DNA of 45,118 nucleotides from Sediminibacterium sp. (GTDB taxonomy: Bacteria > Bacteroidota > Bacteroidia > Chitinophagales > Chitinophagaceae). Below, one piece after another: positions 17,927 through 28,678 of this stretch. The notes below the pieces were generated by a model. That model did not search any database, was not told where the DNA came from, and saw nothing but the letters and a program-made list of their open reading frames with translations. Both the position numbers and the translations under genes were made by a program. Each line of letters starts with the position of its first letter. The stretch's first letter is position 1. The stretch lies in the NCBI GenBank assembly GCA_028687975.1, contig JAQTZD010000009.1, positions 1 to 45,118 of the forward strand, written 5' to 3'.

Positions 17927-19023
17927 GATGCTGTATTGATGTGCAGATTTACGTAATAATAGCAGCCCTTTTGTTCTGTCTGCAGGGTATGCTTACCCGG
18001 ATAAAGCAGTTCCAGTCTGCGTTTAACATTGTTGATGCCTATTCCGGTATTCTCCATCATGGTGTTTTCGGATTGCACAATGAAGTTGGTTGAAGTAAAA
18101 AAAATATCGCGATCTTTTGCTTCAATCTGAATTTGAATGCTGCTCGCTTCCTTGGTACTGATTCCGTATTTAAAAGCATTTTCCACAAACGGAATAAAGA
18201 TCAGCGGGGCAATCAGCAACTCTCCGATATTGCCGGTGATCGAAAAATCCAGCTTTACCTTCTCGGTAAGCCTAACCTGTTGGAGGTCTATAAAATTGTG
18301 AATGAACTCAACTTCATTGGAAAGGGGTACGCGGTCTCTTTCTGTTTCTGTAAGTATATAGCGCATGATGGCGGAGAGCTTCATTACCGCAGGTGCTGTT
18401 TTTTCACTCCGGATAATGGCCAGCGAATAAATATTGTTCAGCGTATTGAAGAAGAAATGCGGATTAACCTGCGATTTTAAAAAGGACAGTTCGGTATTCA
18501 GTTTTTCATTTTCCGCATCTTTTCTGTGCTGCTCGGTTTTGAGCCAGCGCTGAACTACAGTAATACAGGTTCCCACCGTCATTACCAGTAAAAAGATGGC
18601 TGTATTGAAGTAGTTGTTGCTGCTTCTTCTTCTGGCCCGCATGAGTCTTTGCCGTTCCGGATCCATGGCCATTCGTTCGCCATTGGTGCCGGGTGGTGGT
18701 AGGAAATTTTCGGGTGGTACAATCAGGGTGGCAATATGTCTTGGAACAATTACAAAGAACAACAGGCAGGCAATGATCCACAACAGGTAGGGTACCCATT
18801 TTTCGTTTACCATGTATTTGGGGATCAGTACCTCTGTGTTCAGATAATAAAAGCCGATCAGCAACACATCACAGATGATGATAAACATAAGGGTATGATT
18901 GCTCATACTAAAATCGCGCAGTCCCGGAAAGAATACCAGGTAGGGCAGTGCAAAAAAGCAGACCCAGGCGGCCACATGGGCAATGACCGGAACCAGTTTC
19001 TTCTTATGACGTATAGGGGACAA
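17923..19023 (-). CDS. LytS/YehU-type sensor histidine kinase
   Basis: Four N-terminal TM segments, LSFLKSQVNPHFFFNTLNNIYSLAI, PLIFIPFVENAFKYGI; overlaps the regulator by 4 bp. Confidence 0.94.
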   Translation of the reverse strand: MSPIRHKKKLVPVIAHVAAWVCFFALPYLVFFPGLRDFSMSNHTLMFIIICDVLLIGFYYLNTEVLIPKYMVNEKWVPYLLWIIACLLFFVIVPRHIATLIVPPENFLPPPGTNGERMAMDPERQRLMRARRRSSNNYFNTAIFLLVMTVGTCITVVQRWLKTEQHRKDAENEKLNTELSFLKSQVNPHFFFNTLNNIYSLAIIRSEKTAPAVMKLSAIMRYILTETERDRVPLSNEVEFIHNFIDLQQVRLTEKVKLDFSITGNIGELLIAPLIFIPFVENAFKYGISTKEASSIQIQIEAKDRDIFFTSTNFIVQSENTMMENTGIGINNVKRRLELLYPGKHTLQTEQKGCYYYVNLHINTAS

Positions 19024-19126
19024 TGGGCGGATGTTTATGATTGATCAGTTAGTCAAATTTAACCAAGTGGCTTTATTCCCCTCCTAAAATCGGACGAAAG
19101 GTTGTTCTCTATCGGTGAAAGGAGCC

Positions 19127-20038
19127 TCAAATCTTCAAATACCTGACACCCCGGGATTCCAATTCGTAATACAGGTGCTGAACCAGTCCGTCGGCCAATC
19201 CTATTTTGGGCACATAAATGTCTTCTGCTTCTGCCCACCGCATTACATTGATGTAAATCTGCAGGGCCGGCACAATTACATCGGCCCGGTCGCGGCGCAA
19301 CTTGTACACATTGATTCTGTCTTCCAGTGAAAAGCTGGAAATTTCCTTGTAATAATCTTTCAGCAGATCCAGGGTAAGGGGTTTGCCATCCTTCTTCTTG
19401 CTGAGCGAAAAAACCTTGTTGATATTTCCTCCGGTACCAATGGCAATTATTTTTTTGTACCCCTTGGTGCCAGACTTAATGAAGTCTTTCATTTCGTTCC
19501 AGAGCGGGTCTTCTACCATATCTTTCAGCAGACGGATGGTTCCGATATTGAAAGATTTTTTGAACAACAGTCTGCCATCCGAAAAGAAGGTCAGTTCCGT
19601 ACTTCCACCGCCCACATCTATATAGAGATAGCTGTTGCTGGTATCCATATTTTCGGCAATATGGTTCTCGTAAATAATGGAGGCCTCCAGATCACCGCTG
19701 ATGATCGATATTTCCAGTCCGGTTTCGAGTTTTACCTTTCGGATGATATCGGCGCTGTTGGCTGCATCCCGCATGGCGCTGGTTGCACAGATGATCACGG
19801 AATGGTCATTGACTTCATACGCATTCAGTAAATGACGATATGCTTTCATCGTTTGCAGAATCATTCCCCTTTTCTCTTTGGAAATTTCTCCGCGCTCAAA
19901 CACATCGAAACCCAGCCGCAAAGGCACCCTTACCAGGTTGAGCTTGTTGAACAGCGGGTGGCCGTTTTTGTCGTAACCCACTTCAACAATCAGCAATCTC
20001 GCTGCGTTACTGCCTATATCAATTGCGGCTAACCTCAC
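19127..20038 (-). CDS. Ppx/GppA family exopolyphosphatase
   Basis: LAAIDIGSNAARLLI, YLYIDVGGGSTELTFF, AIGTGGNINKVF. Confidence 0.92.
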   Translation of the reverse strand: MRLAAIDIGSNAARLLIVEVGYDKNGHPLFNKLNLVRVPLRLGFDVFERGEISKEKRGMILQTMKAYRHLLNAYEVNDHSVIICATSAMRDAANSADIIRKVKLETGLEISIISGDLEASIIYENHIAENMDTSNSYLYIDVGGGSTELTFFSDGRLLFKKSFNIGTIRLLKDMVEDPLWNEMKDFIKSGTKGYKKIIAIGTGGNINKVFSLSKKKDGKPLTLDLLKDYYKEISSFSLEDRINVYKLRRDRADVIVPALQIYINVMRWAEAEDIYVPKIGLADGLVQHLYYELESRGVRYLKI

Positions 20039-22113
20039 TTTCTGGTCTGATTTTTCTTAAACAAATAATGATAAGTTTCTATTTGGGAACGAATCCTCTT
20101 TTTACCAACGGAAGGTACATAGTTGTTGGATAATTCATTGTTGAGGATTCTGGCTTTTACATTGTCTCTTAATTGAATGTGGATAATATCAATCAATTCC
20201 TGCTTAATCACTGGATCCAGAACAGGAACAGCCGCTTCAACCCGGTGATCCAGGTTCCTCACCATCCAGTCGGCACTTGAAATGAATACTTTCTCCTCTC
20301 CCTGATTGTGGAAAATGAGCACCCTTGCATGTTCCAGGTATTCGTCCACAATGCTGATGGCGCTGATGGGCTGTTTGAATTTTTTGTGCTCAATGATCGG
20401 GCAGAATATTCCCCTTACGACCATCCGGATTTCCACACCCGCAACGGCTGCATGGTATAACTTATCGATCAGCAGTGAATCGCTCAGCGAATTTACTTTG
20501 ATGATGATGCGCGCTTCTATACCGGCTTTTGCAGCTTTGATTTCCTTATCTATCAGCTGTATGATCTGACTTCTCATATTCACCGGACAAACCCACAGGG
20601 TTTTACAAAGCTGGAGATTGCGCATGCCCAGCTTCCAGTTTTCGAGGTATCGGAAGATCCGGTTGATGTCGGCCATTACTTTACCGTTGCTGGTAAGCAG
20701 ACAATGGTCTCCATAAATTTTAGCGGTCTTTTCGTTCAGGTTTCCTGTACTTACAAATCCATATTGAACAATCTTGGTCCCTTTTTTCTTTTTGATGATG
20801 CACAATTTGGCATGAATCTTCATTTTGGGAACGCCCAGCAACACTTTTACCCCTTCTTCCTCCAGTATATTCTTCCATTCCAGGTTGGCTTCCTCGTCGA
20901 AGCGGGCTTTCAGTTCCAGCATAACCACCACTTCCTTTCCGTTGCGGGAGGCATTCACCAGGGCATTGATGATTTTTGAATTCGAAGCCAGCCTGTAGGC
21001 AGTGATTTTAATGGAAAGTACATCCGGATCCATGGCGGCTTCTCTCAGCAAATCAATTAACGGATCAAAGGAGTGATAGGGAAAATGCAGCATTACATCC
21101 TGCTTCAAAATAATATCCGTAACACGTTGTGCACTCTGAAGCGCTGAAGGAATAAAGGATTCCCTGCGGGTATTCTTACTGTTGAATACATCCGGGAAAT
21201 CCATAAAGTGCCGGAAGTTGTGTATACGTCCGCCAGGAATGATATTGCTTTTCCGGTTCAGGTTCAGTCTCCTGATGAGGTATTCCAGTAGCCCCGCATC
21301 CATTTCTTTATCGTACACAAACCGAACCGGCTTTCCCTTTCTTCTGTTCTTGACGCCCTTTTCTATTTTTTCTGCAAAACTGGTGCTGATGTCGTTGTCC
21401 AGATCGATCTCCGCATCCTTGGTTACTTTGAAAATATGCGAATCAAAATAATCGTATTCAAAATAGGAGAAGATCACCGGAAGGTTAAAGCGGATGATGT
21501 CTTCGATCAGAATGATCTTTTTTTCGCCTGAAGAAGAAGGTAGTATAATAAAACGGCCAACGGCTTTGGCCGGCACTTCGATCAGGGCATATTTCTGGTG
21601 GTAGGCCGAGCTTTTTTTGCGCATGACCACACCCAGGTAGATGCTTTTATCGCGGAGATAGGGGAGTTGGGGCAAACTCTCGATCATGAGCGGAATAATA
21701 TTGGAACGAACCTGCTCATCGAAGAATTTTTTTACAAAAAGCTTTTGCTCCCTGTTCAGTTGCTTTTCGGTAACAATGCTGATTTTTTCCTTCTTTAGTT
21801 CCTGCACAATGCCTGCCCAGATACGGTTGAATTCATTCTGATGCCGCAATACAATGGTCTGAATCTGGTCGAGGATTTGTTGGGGATCCACTTCCATGTG
21901 CATGTTCAGCTTTTTCCGCTTCTCCGAAAATTCGATCATGCGTTTCAACGTGGCAACCCGCACCCGAAAAAATTCATCAGCATTGTTGGAATAAATGCCC
22001 AGAAACCGGATCCGTTCTTTCAAAGGAACCGTTGGGTCGTTGGCCTCCTGTAAAACGCGCGCATTAAAACTCAGCCAGCTGATATCTCTCTGAATCAAGG
22101 GTCTTTTAGTCAT
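20035..22113 (-). CDS. ppk1: Polyphosphate kinase 1
   Basis: QRDISWLSFNARVLQEA, NADEFFRVRVATL, LHFPYHSFDPLIDLLREAA; overlaps ppx by 4 bp. Confidence 0.96.
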   Translation of the reverse strand: MTKRPLIQRDISWLSFNARVLQEANDPTVPLKERIRFLGIYSNNADEFFRVRVATLKRMIEFSEKRKKLNMHMEVDPQQILDQIQTIVLRHQNEFNRIWAGIVQELKKEKISIVTEKQLNREQKLFVKKFFDEQVRSNIIPLMIESLPQLPYLRDKSIYLGVVMRKKSSAYHQKYALIEVPAKAVGRFIILPSSSGEKKIILIEDIIRFNLPVIFSYFEYDYFDSHIFKVTKDAEIDLDNDISTSFAEKIEKGVKNRRKGKPVRFVYDKEMDAGLLEYLIRRLNLNRKSNIIPGGRIHNFRHFMDFPDVFNSKNTRRESFIPSALQSAQRVTDIILKQDVMLHFPYHSFDPLIDLLREAAMDPDVLSIKITAYRLASNSKIINALVNASRNGKEVVVMLELKARFDEEANLEWKNILEEEGVKVLLGVPKMKIHAKLCIIKKKKGTKIVQYGFVSTGNLNEKTAKIYGDHCLLTSNGKVMADINRIFRYLENWKLGMRNLQLCKTLWVCPVNMRSQIIQLIDKEIKAAKAGIEARIIIKVNSLSDSLLIDKLYHAAVAGVEIRMVVRGIFCPIIEHKKFKQPISAISIVDEYLEHARVLIFHNQGEEKVFISSADWMVRNLDHRVEAAVPVLDPVIKQELIDIIHIQLRDNVKARILNNELSNNYVPSVGKKRIRSQIETYHYLFKKNQTRK

Positions 22114-22177
22114 GTTTCAAATTTAATTCAGTTGAACATGTTCCTGTGTTAAGAAAAATGCATCTCCGGAAAGGATA

Positions 22178-22675
22178 TTACGAATAGGAAGACTTGATTT
22201 GCTGTATGATGCCGGTGGTGGAGAATCCTTCTACGATGGGGTTGATGACCACCCTTCCGCCATTGGCCATCACTTCTTTGGCGCCTACAATCTGTTCGAT
22301 GGTATAATCGCCTCCCTTTACAATCACATCGGGCATCAGCGCCAGTATGAGCTCGAGAGGCGTGTCTTCATTGAAAATAATCACTGCGTCGACTACTTCC
22401 AGGTTGCTGAGGATCAGCGACCTGCTTTTTTCGTTATTGACCGGGCGATCCGGCCCCTTCAGTTTTTTTACGCTGGCATCGCTGTTTACGCCTAGTACCA
22501 GAAAATCCGCCTCTTTGGCGGCCTGGTTCAGCGAAAAAATATGTCCCTCATGCAGGATATCAAAACAACCATTGGTGAAGGCTATTGTTTTACCGCTCAC
22601 CCGCCAGGCTGCAATCTGTCTTTGTAAATCTGAGAGGTTGAATATTTTTTTGGGAATGGCTTCTATTGCTTTCAT
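22178..22675 (-). CDS. rfaE2: D-glycero-beta-D-manno-heptose 1-phosphate adenylyltransferase
   Basis: IAFTNGCFDILHEGHIFSLNQAA, VLGVNSDASVKKLKGPDRPVN, VIVKGGDY. Confidence 0.92.
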   Translation of the reverse strand: MKAIEAIPKKIFNLSDLQRQIAAWRVSGKTIAFTNGCFDILHEGHIFSLNQAAKEADFLVLGVNSDASVKKLKGPDRPVNNEKSRSLILSNLEVVDAVIIFNEDTPLELILALMPDVIVKGGDYTIEQIVGAKEVMANGGRVVINPIVEGFSTTGIIQQIKSSYS

Positions 22676-23676
22676 TCTGCACTTTTTTTATTGTACCAGG
22701 GTAAGAGCCCTAAACAAACAAATCCTACAATTAATATGATGATGAACTGGGCAAACCATTGCAGCGTTCCATTGGCAAATCCGATTTCGAATGAAACGCC
22801 ATTTTTTTCCAGCACTTTGGCCAGGAAAAACGCATAGGCACCAATTCCTCCGGGCGTGATGATCATGCCGATACTGGCAAATGCCAGTGAGGAAATGGCC
22901 GCAGGAAGTCCGAGCCCTTCAGTTCCGGCAGTAGCCCATAAACCAACCCAGGTGCCGCCAATATACAAGGCCCAGATGGCGCCACTGTACAACAGAAATA
23001 ATCCTTTTTGCTGCAGGTTTCTGATGCTGATCAATCCTTCCCATACGCCACGGATCATTTTTTTAACAGCGGTAACAATGCTTAAATGGTTCAGTTTTTT
23101 AAACAGGAAGAATATTGCGGTAAGGGTAAGGACCAATATACTAAGCGTGATGATGATCTTTTGTGCGGAAAACCGGCCACTCCTGCTTTCGAACGCATCG
23201 TGGAACAGCTCAAGGGCATATCCGCCAATGACATCATACTGGCTGATAAATGCCACAACAAAAACAATTCCCAGGCAGATGACGTCGAAAGCCCGCTCTA
23301 CCAGAATGGTTCCGATCAGTTTATCCGCAGGAATTTTTTCGTACCTCGACAGGATGGTGCAACGCAGCACTTCTCCCAACCGTGGGATGGCCAGATTGGC
23401 CAGGTAACCGATCATCACAGCAAAAAAAACATTGATGATTCCGGGCGAATAGCCCATGGGTTTCATCAGTATTTTCCAGCGCATGGCGCGGATAATGTGG
23501 CTGGAAGAAAGAATCAGAAAAACCGGAATCATGAGCCAGTAATTGGCAGATTTCAGGGAGCCTTTGAAATCGGCCCATTTTTCATCGGGAATCTGATGCA
23601 AACTCCACCAAACCAAAAAAATACCAATACCCAAAAAGATAATATATTGAATGACTGATATCCATTTTATTTTCAT
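22672..23676 (-). CDS. Lysylphosphatidylglycerol synthase TM region / UPF0104 family membrane protein
   Basis: Multiple TM segments, IPRLGEVLRCTILSRYEKIPADKLIGTILVERAFDV, ITPGGIGAYAFF. Start MKIKWISVIQYIIF at 23676. Confidence 0.88.
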   Translation of the reverse strand: MKIKWISVIQYIIFLGIGIFLVWWSLHQIPDEKWADFKGSLKSANYWLMIPVFLILSSSHIIRAMRWKILMKPMGYSPGIINVFFAVMIGYLANLAIPRLGEVLRCTILSRYEKIPADKLIGTILVERAFDVICLGIVFVVAFISQYDVIGGYALELFHDAFESRSGRFSAQKIIITLSILVLTLTAIFFLFKKLNHLSIVTAVKKMIRGVWEGLISIRNLQQKGLFLLYSGAIWALYIGGTWVGLWATAGTEGLGLPAAISSLAFASIGMIITPGGIGAYAFFLAKVLEKNGVSFEIGFANGTLQWFAQFIIILIVGFVCLGLLPWYNKKSAE

Positions 23677-23813
23677 GACAGCCTGCTTATTGCACTTGTG
23701 AAATGATCTGGTTTTGGGAAAATACAAAGGTAATTAAGTTCTCCGGATGACCCGGCTAATATATCAAAAATGAATTATAATTTACTGATAATCAGTCTTT
23801 AATCTCCTAATTC

Positions 23814-23843
23814 TTGCATTCCGCCTTATTTTTCGTAACTTTG
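23814..23843 (+). promoter_or_regulatory. Promoter of GT5-like gene
   Basis: TTG-N19-TAACTTTG. Confidence 0.65.
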
Positions 23844-23883
23844 CCCCCTTATTCACGGCAAGGTTTGTAAAAAAAGTGTGCTA

Positions 23884-24702
23884 ATGTCAACAAAGAAAAG
23901 GATTTTATTCATTGCCACGGAGATGTCGCCGTATCTGGAGTTAACCGAGTTTGCGGAGGTAATTAACAAACTGGCGATCAAAAGCAATGACAGTGGGTTG
24001 GAAGTGAGATGCATTATGCCCCGGTTTGGGGTCATTAATGAACGCAGGCACCGTCTGCACGAAGTGGTTCGTTTATCGGGTATTAATGTTACAGTAGACA
24101 ACGACGACTATCCGCTGCAGATTAAAGTGGCTTCACTGCCCAACGCACGCCTGCAGGTTTATTTTCTGGAGAACGAAGACTTTTTTAAGCGAAAGCAGAT
24201 TTTTCATGACGAAAACGAAGTGTGGTGCCCTGATAATGATCTGAGAACTGTTTTCTTTTGTAAGGGTGCACTCGAAACTGTAAAAAAATTCGGTTGGCCT
24301 CCGGACATCATTCATTGTAGTGGATGGATGACCGGATTAATTCCGGCATATATTAAAACAGCTTACAAAAAAGAACCCGTATTCGGAAACAGCAAAGTGG
24401 TATTTACCATTGGCTCCAATACATTCAAGGAAAAGCTGGGTGCAGATTTTCTGAAAAAGGCCATCATCAATGCCAATATTAAAGGCAAAGACCTGGAACC
24501 ATTTAAGGAAACTACCAACACCGCAATGTTCAAGGGAGGCGCTCATTTTGCAGATGCCATTTCTTTCGGGGCAGATGATATCGATAAAAAGCTGGTGGAA
24601 GAGTTCTCCAAAGTGAAGGGTAAAAAAGTAGTTCCATTCAAAGGATGGGATTCTGATTTAACAGAGTATTTAGAATTGTACAACGACCTTGCGGGTAAGT
24701 AA
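23884..24702 (+). CDS. Starch/glycogen synthase N-terminal (GT5) domain-only protein
   Basis: KRILFIATEMSPYLELTEFAEVINKLAIKS, PDIIHCSGWMTGLIPAYIKTAYK; C-terminal GT1 domain absent, KxGG motif absent. Confidence 0.75.
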   Translation: MSTKKRILFIATEMSPYLELTEFAEVINKLAIKSNDSGLEVRCIMPRFGVINERRHRLHEVVRLSGINVTVDNDDYPLQIKVASLPNARLQVYFLENEDFFKRKQIFHDENEVWCPDNDLRTVFFCKGALETVKKFGWPPDIIHCSGWMTGLIPAYIKTAYKKEPVFGNSKVVFTIGSNTFKEKLGADFLKKAIINANIKGKDLEPFKETTNTAMFKGGAHFADAISFGADDIDKKLVEEFSKVKGKKVVPFKGWDSDLTEYLELYNDLAGK

Positions 24703-24712
24703 TTTCCAGAAC

Positions 24713-26197
24713 ATGCATTCAACTTCTACACTGCGTAGTATCGCTATTTTACTAATTGTATTTACTGCTGCAGCCTGTACCAGGATCACTTCCACCGAAC
24801 TGGGAAGAGGATTAATTCCCGTTGTTGACGGGGTGAATACCTTTGATACAACGTTAGAACTCGTAACCGATAATTTCGAGCATCCCGATACTACCCGTAT
24901 TTACAAACAGGATGAACATGTACTGGGTGCAATTACCAATGATCCCTTGTTTGGTAGTACCACTGCTTCCATGAATTTTGAGCTGTTTCCCACCCAGTTC
25001 CCTTTTGCGGTTCCCGGTACCAAAGACAGCATTGTTGCAGATTCTGCAGTATTGATCCTCAGTTACAGAAGATTCTATGGAGATTCCACACAACCGCTGA
25101 TCCTGAGCGTGGAAGAAATCAGTACCAGCACACCCCTGGATCCTTATATCGTTTACCCGGCCAATTATCCTTCCCGTTACAATATTTCCACCGTTGGAGC
25201 ATTGGGGAACCCGGTTACCCTCGACATCAGGCGACTGGGTGATTCTGTAAAAAACAGGTACGAGAATGCGACTAACCAGATCCGGATTCGCCTGAACAAT
25301 CAGGTGGCTACCCGTTTCCTGAAAACCTACGACTCTACAAATGCCTATAAATCGGATACCACTTTCCGGGCCCATTTTGGTGGTTTTGCCCTTAAAGTAG
25401 CATCCTCCAACCCGGCCAATGCCCTGTTGTATGTAAACCTGCTGGATACCAATACAAAACTGTCTTTGTATTACAGTTCCAGTACTACCGGTGCCACCAC
25501 CCGCGATACCAATGTAGTGAACTTCCGCTTTAATGCCTATCTGGGCGGTGATGCCAACTTCATTACCCGCAGCCGCGGAGGAAGTGAAGTTGCTTCCAGG
25601 TTTGCTACGGCTACTACACCAAGGCCGGATTCATTGCTTTATATTCAGACCTATCCTGGTACCTATGCACGTTTGCGTGTGCCTAATCTGGATAAAATGA
25701 GTAACCGGATTATTCATCGTGCAGAACTGATCACCGAACAGGTACCGGATGATGCCAACCTGCTGACCCTCGATCGTTATATGGAAGGGCCTGGAATACT
25801 TCTGCTCAGTATCTACGACTCGGCCAACAAGTTTAACCGGAATATTCCCAACGACTATTCTATTTCTGCTTCAGGCCCCAATACCTATACTTTTGGCGGA
25901 TACCGTTTTTATAAAACCGTGCCCGGCTACGATCGGATTGCAGGGTATAATTTTGACCTGACCCGTTATGTTCAGGGAATTGTAACAAGGAAAGACACCT
26001 CGTTTACAATGCGGTTAAGTGCCCCAAGCAACGATTCGATCATGTACACGCCGGCCTATCCCAATAACAAGGTCAATCAGCTCTATTACCTCACCCCATC
26101 TTACCACAACCAGGTGGCACAGGGAAGGGTAAGGCTAGGAGGCGGCAGTCATACCCGTTTCAGAATGCGATTGAGAATTGTTTATTCCCGCCTGTAA
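24713..26197 (+). CDS. DUF4270 family lipoprotein
   Basis: Lipobox TAAACTRI; NTFDTTLELVTDNFEHPDTTRIYKQDEHVLGAITNDPLFGSTTASMNFELFP. Confidence 0.85.
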   Translation: MHSTSTLRSIAILLIVFTAAACTRITSTELGRGLIPVVDGVNTFDTTLELVTDNFEHPDTTRIYKQDEHVLGAITNDPLFGSTTASMNFELFPTQFPFAVPGTKDSIVADSAVLILSYRRFYGDSTQPLILSVEEISTSTPLDPYIVYPANYPSRYNISTVGALGNPVTLDIRRLGDSVKNRYENATNQIRIRLNNQVATRFLKTYDSTNAYKSDTTFRAHFGGFALKVASSNPANALLYVNLLDTNTKLSLYYSSSTTGATTRDTNVVNFRFNAYLGGDANFITRSRGGSEVASRFATATTPRPDSLLYIQTYPGTYARLRVPNLDKMSNRIIHRAELITEQVPDDANLLTLDRYMEGPGILLLSIYDSANKFNRNIPNDYSISASGPNTYTFGGYRFYKTVPGYDRIAGYNFDLTRYVQGIVTRKDTSFTMRLSAPSNDSIMYTPAYPNNKVNQLYYLTPSYHNQVAQGRVRLGGGSHTRFRMRLRIVYSRL

Positions 26198-26252
26198 ATT
26201 TTCATCAGGCAAACTTATATTTGCATACCTAATTATTTAAAACCCATCAATA

Positions 26253-27506
26253 ATGTCTTATTTATTTACTTCTGAGAGTGTATCTGAAGGTCATCCGGAC
26301 AAGGTAGCCGACCAGATATCGGATGCATTAATCGATAACTTTTTAGCGTTTGATGCGCAGTCTAAAGTAGCGTGTGAAACACTGGTAACCACCGGTCAGG
26401 TAGTACTGGCAGGCGAGGTGAAGTCGAAAGCGTACCTGGATGTACAGGAGATAGCGCGCGGCGTTATTCGTAAGATCGGATACACGAAGAGTGAATACAT
26501 GTTCGAAGCAAACAGTTGTGGTATTTTATCTGCGATTCACGAGCAGAGTGCCGACATCAACCAGGGTGTAGACCGTAAGAAGAAAGAGGAGCAGGGAGCA
26601 GGCGACCAGGGAATGATGTTTGGTTATGCGAACAACGAAACAGAAGACTATATGCCACTGGCACTGGATCTGGCACACAAGATCCTGTTGGAGCTGGCTG
26701 CATTGAGAAGAGAGAACAAGCAGATCAAATACCTGCGTCCAGACGCAAAGAGCCAGGTTACCCTGGAATACGACGACAACAACCGTCCTGTACGCATCGA
26801 TGCGATCGTGGTATCTACCCAGCACGATGATTTTGATACAGAAGCGAAGATGCTGGCAAAGATCAAGTCCGACATCATCAATATCCTGATTCCAAGGGTA
26901 AAGGCGAAGTACAAGAAATATGCGAAGTTGTTCAACAACAACATCACCTATCATATTAACCCTACGGGTAAGTTTGTAATCGGTGGTCCGCACGGTGATA
27001 CCGGTTTAACCGGCCGTAAAATCATCGTAGACACCTACGGTGGTAAGGGAGCACATGGTGGTGGAGCTTTTAGTGGTAAGGATCCCAGCAAGGTAGACCG
27101 TTCAGCAGCTTATGCTACGCGTCATATTGCGAAGAACCTGGTAGCAGCTGGTGTTGCAGATGAGATCCTGGTACAGGTATCCTATGCGATTGGTGTGGCC
27201 AAGCCAACTTCCATCAACGTGAACACCTATGGTACTGCCAAGGTTAAACTGACCGATGGTCAGATTGCGAAGATCGTGGAAGGCATTTTCGATATGCGTC
27301 CATACTTCATTGAGCAGCGCCTGAAACTGCGTAACCCGATCTACAGTGAAACTGCTGCTTATGGTCATATGGGCCGTAAGAGTGAAGTGGTTACCAAGAC
27401 CTTCAGAACTCCGGATGGTAAAGAGAAGAAAGTAAAAGTGGAACTGTTTACCTGGGAGAAACTGGACTATGTTTCCAAAGTGAAAAAAGCGTTTGGCTTA
27501 AAATAA
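26253..27506 (+). CDS. metK: S-adenosylmethionine synthetase
   Basis: [64 protein letters not shown] -7 element lies at 26216..26223. Confidence 0.98.
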   Translation: MSYLFTSESVSEGHPDKVADQISDALIDNFLAFDAQSKVACETLVTTGQVVLAGEVKSKAYLDVQEIARGVIRKIGYTKSEYMFEANSCGILSAIHEQSADINQGVDRKKKEEQGAGDQGMMFGYANNETEDYMPLALDLAHKILLELAALRRENKQIKYLRPDAKSQVTLEYDDNNRPVRIDAIVVSTQHDDFDTEAKMLAKIKSDIINILIPRVKAKYKKYAKLFNNNITYHINPTGKFVIGGPHGDTGLTGRKIIVDTYGGKGAHGGGAFSGKDPSKVDRSAAYATRHIAKNLVAAGVADEILVQVSYAIGVAKPTSINVNTYGTAKVKLTDGQIAKIVEGIFDMRPYFIEQRLKLRNPIYSETAAYGHMGRKSEVVTKTFRTPDGKEKKVKVELFTWEKLDYVSKVKKAFGLK

Positions 27507-27527
27507 TCATTCAAAGTCTATTTTCAG

Positions 27528-27558
27528 AAACCTCTGTGCATTTGTACAGAGGTTTTTT
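27528..27558 (+). terminator. Rho-independent terminator after metK
   Basis: AAACCTCTGT-N8-ACAGAGGTTTTTT. Confidence 0.82.
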
Positions 27559-27616
27559 GTTTCATTGATCAGCTGTATTTGTCTGATGAATAATCCAAAT
27601 GGGCTAATTTCATGGT

Positions 27617-28123
27617 ATGAAAAAGCAAATCTTCATTGCGGCCATTTCCTGCCTGGTGATTATTGTGCTGATGCGGGTTCAGGGCGCCGGTCTTACAAGT
27701 GCAATTACACCCCGTGGCATCCTGGATCTGGAGTTTGCCAATACACCGGCAAAGTTAACCACTGTGCTGGCCGCCTGGGAGCAGGCTACCGTTACCTGTA
27801 ATATCTGGATTGATTTCTTATTTATACCTGCTTATGTACTGTTGCTGTCCCTGTCTGTTGCTGCGGTTGCAGTCAGAAGAAACAAAGGCATTTTACGAAA
27901 TGCAGGCATGTTGTTGCAAAGAGCGGCATTTGCAGCGGGCGTACTGGATATAGCCGAAAATCTGTTGATGTTGCAGAGCATTGCGGGTAATTATACCCCG
28001 GATTCGTTGTGGCTTACTTATTACTGTGCCTTCATCAAATTTGGTATTGTTTTCTGTATCCTCCTGTACCTGCTGATTTCAACACCACTTATCTTAAAAA
28101 AAAATAAACCGGATGGAGCATAA
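27617..28123 (+). CDS. Hypothetical integral membrane protein (about 4 TM)
   Basis: Hydrophobic segments IFIAAISCLVIIVLM, IDFLFIPAYVLLLSLSVAAVAV, FGIVFCILLYLLIS; overlaps the next ORF by 11 bp. Confidence 0.75.
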   Translation: MKKQIFIAAISCLVIIVLMRVQGAGLTSAITPRGILDLEFANTPAKLTTVLAAWEQATVTCNIWIDFLFIPAYVLLLSLSVAAVAVRRNKGILRNAGMLLQRAAFAAGVLDIAENLLMLQSIAGNYTPDSLWLTYYCAFIKFGIVFCILLYLLISTPLILKKNKPDGA

Positions 28124-28667
28124 CCCCTGGCAGATAACAGGCGAGAAAAAGGTGTACGATAACCCCTGGATTCATTTAACCGAATACCAGGTGATCAATC
28201 CCTCCGGTGGCAGGGGGATTTATGGCAAAGTCCATTTTAAAAACACGGCTGTGGGAGTACTGGTGCTGGATGAAGCACTGAATACCTACCTGGTTGGTCA
28301 ATACCGGTTCACCCTGAATGCCTACAGTTGGGAAATTCCCGAAGGAGGCGCCCCGCTGGGAACGGACCCGCTGGAAGGTGGAAAAAGGGAGCTGCTGGAA
28401 GAAACCGGACTGGTGGCAGCCCGATGGGAACCCCTGCTGCAAATGCATTTGTCCAATTCCGTGAGCGACGAGTTGGCGGTGGTATACATTGCCCGGGAGC
28501 TGCGTCAGGAAAAGCCTGAACCCGAAGAAACGGAGCAGCTGGTAATCCGGAAATTACCGTTTACTGAAGCGTTGAACATGGTGGAAATGGGGCAGATCAC
28601 CGATTCCATGAGTGTAGCTGCCATATATAAAATTCAACTCTTATTGGCTCAAGGAAAATTGAAGTAA
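28113..28667 (+). CDS. NUDIX hydrolase (ADP-ribose pyrophosphatase-like)
   Basis: NUDIX box GGAPLGTDPLEGGKRELLEETGL. Confidence 0.92.
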   Translation: MEHNPWQITGEKKVYDNPWIHLTEYQVINPSGGRGIYGKVHFKNTAVGVLVLDEALNTYLVGQYRFTLNAYSWEIPEGGAPLGTDPLEGGKRELLEETGLVAARWEPLLQMHLSNSVSDELAVVYIARELRQEKPEPEETEQLVIRKLPFTEALNMVEMGQITDSMSVAAIYKIQLLLAQGKLK

Positions 28668-28678
28668 TACATTTGCAA

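Noticed and set aside
26253-27506. metK looks richer in GCG/AAG codons than its neighbours, possible horizontal transfer
   Set aside because: High expression explains codon bias in metK; no flanking mobile signatures seen.
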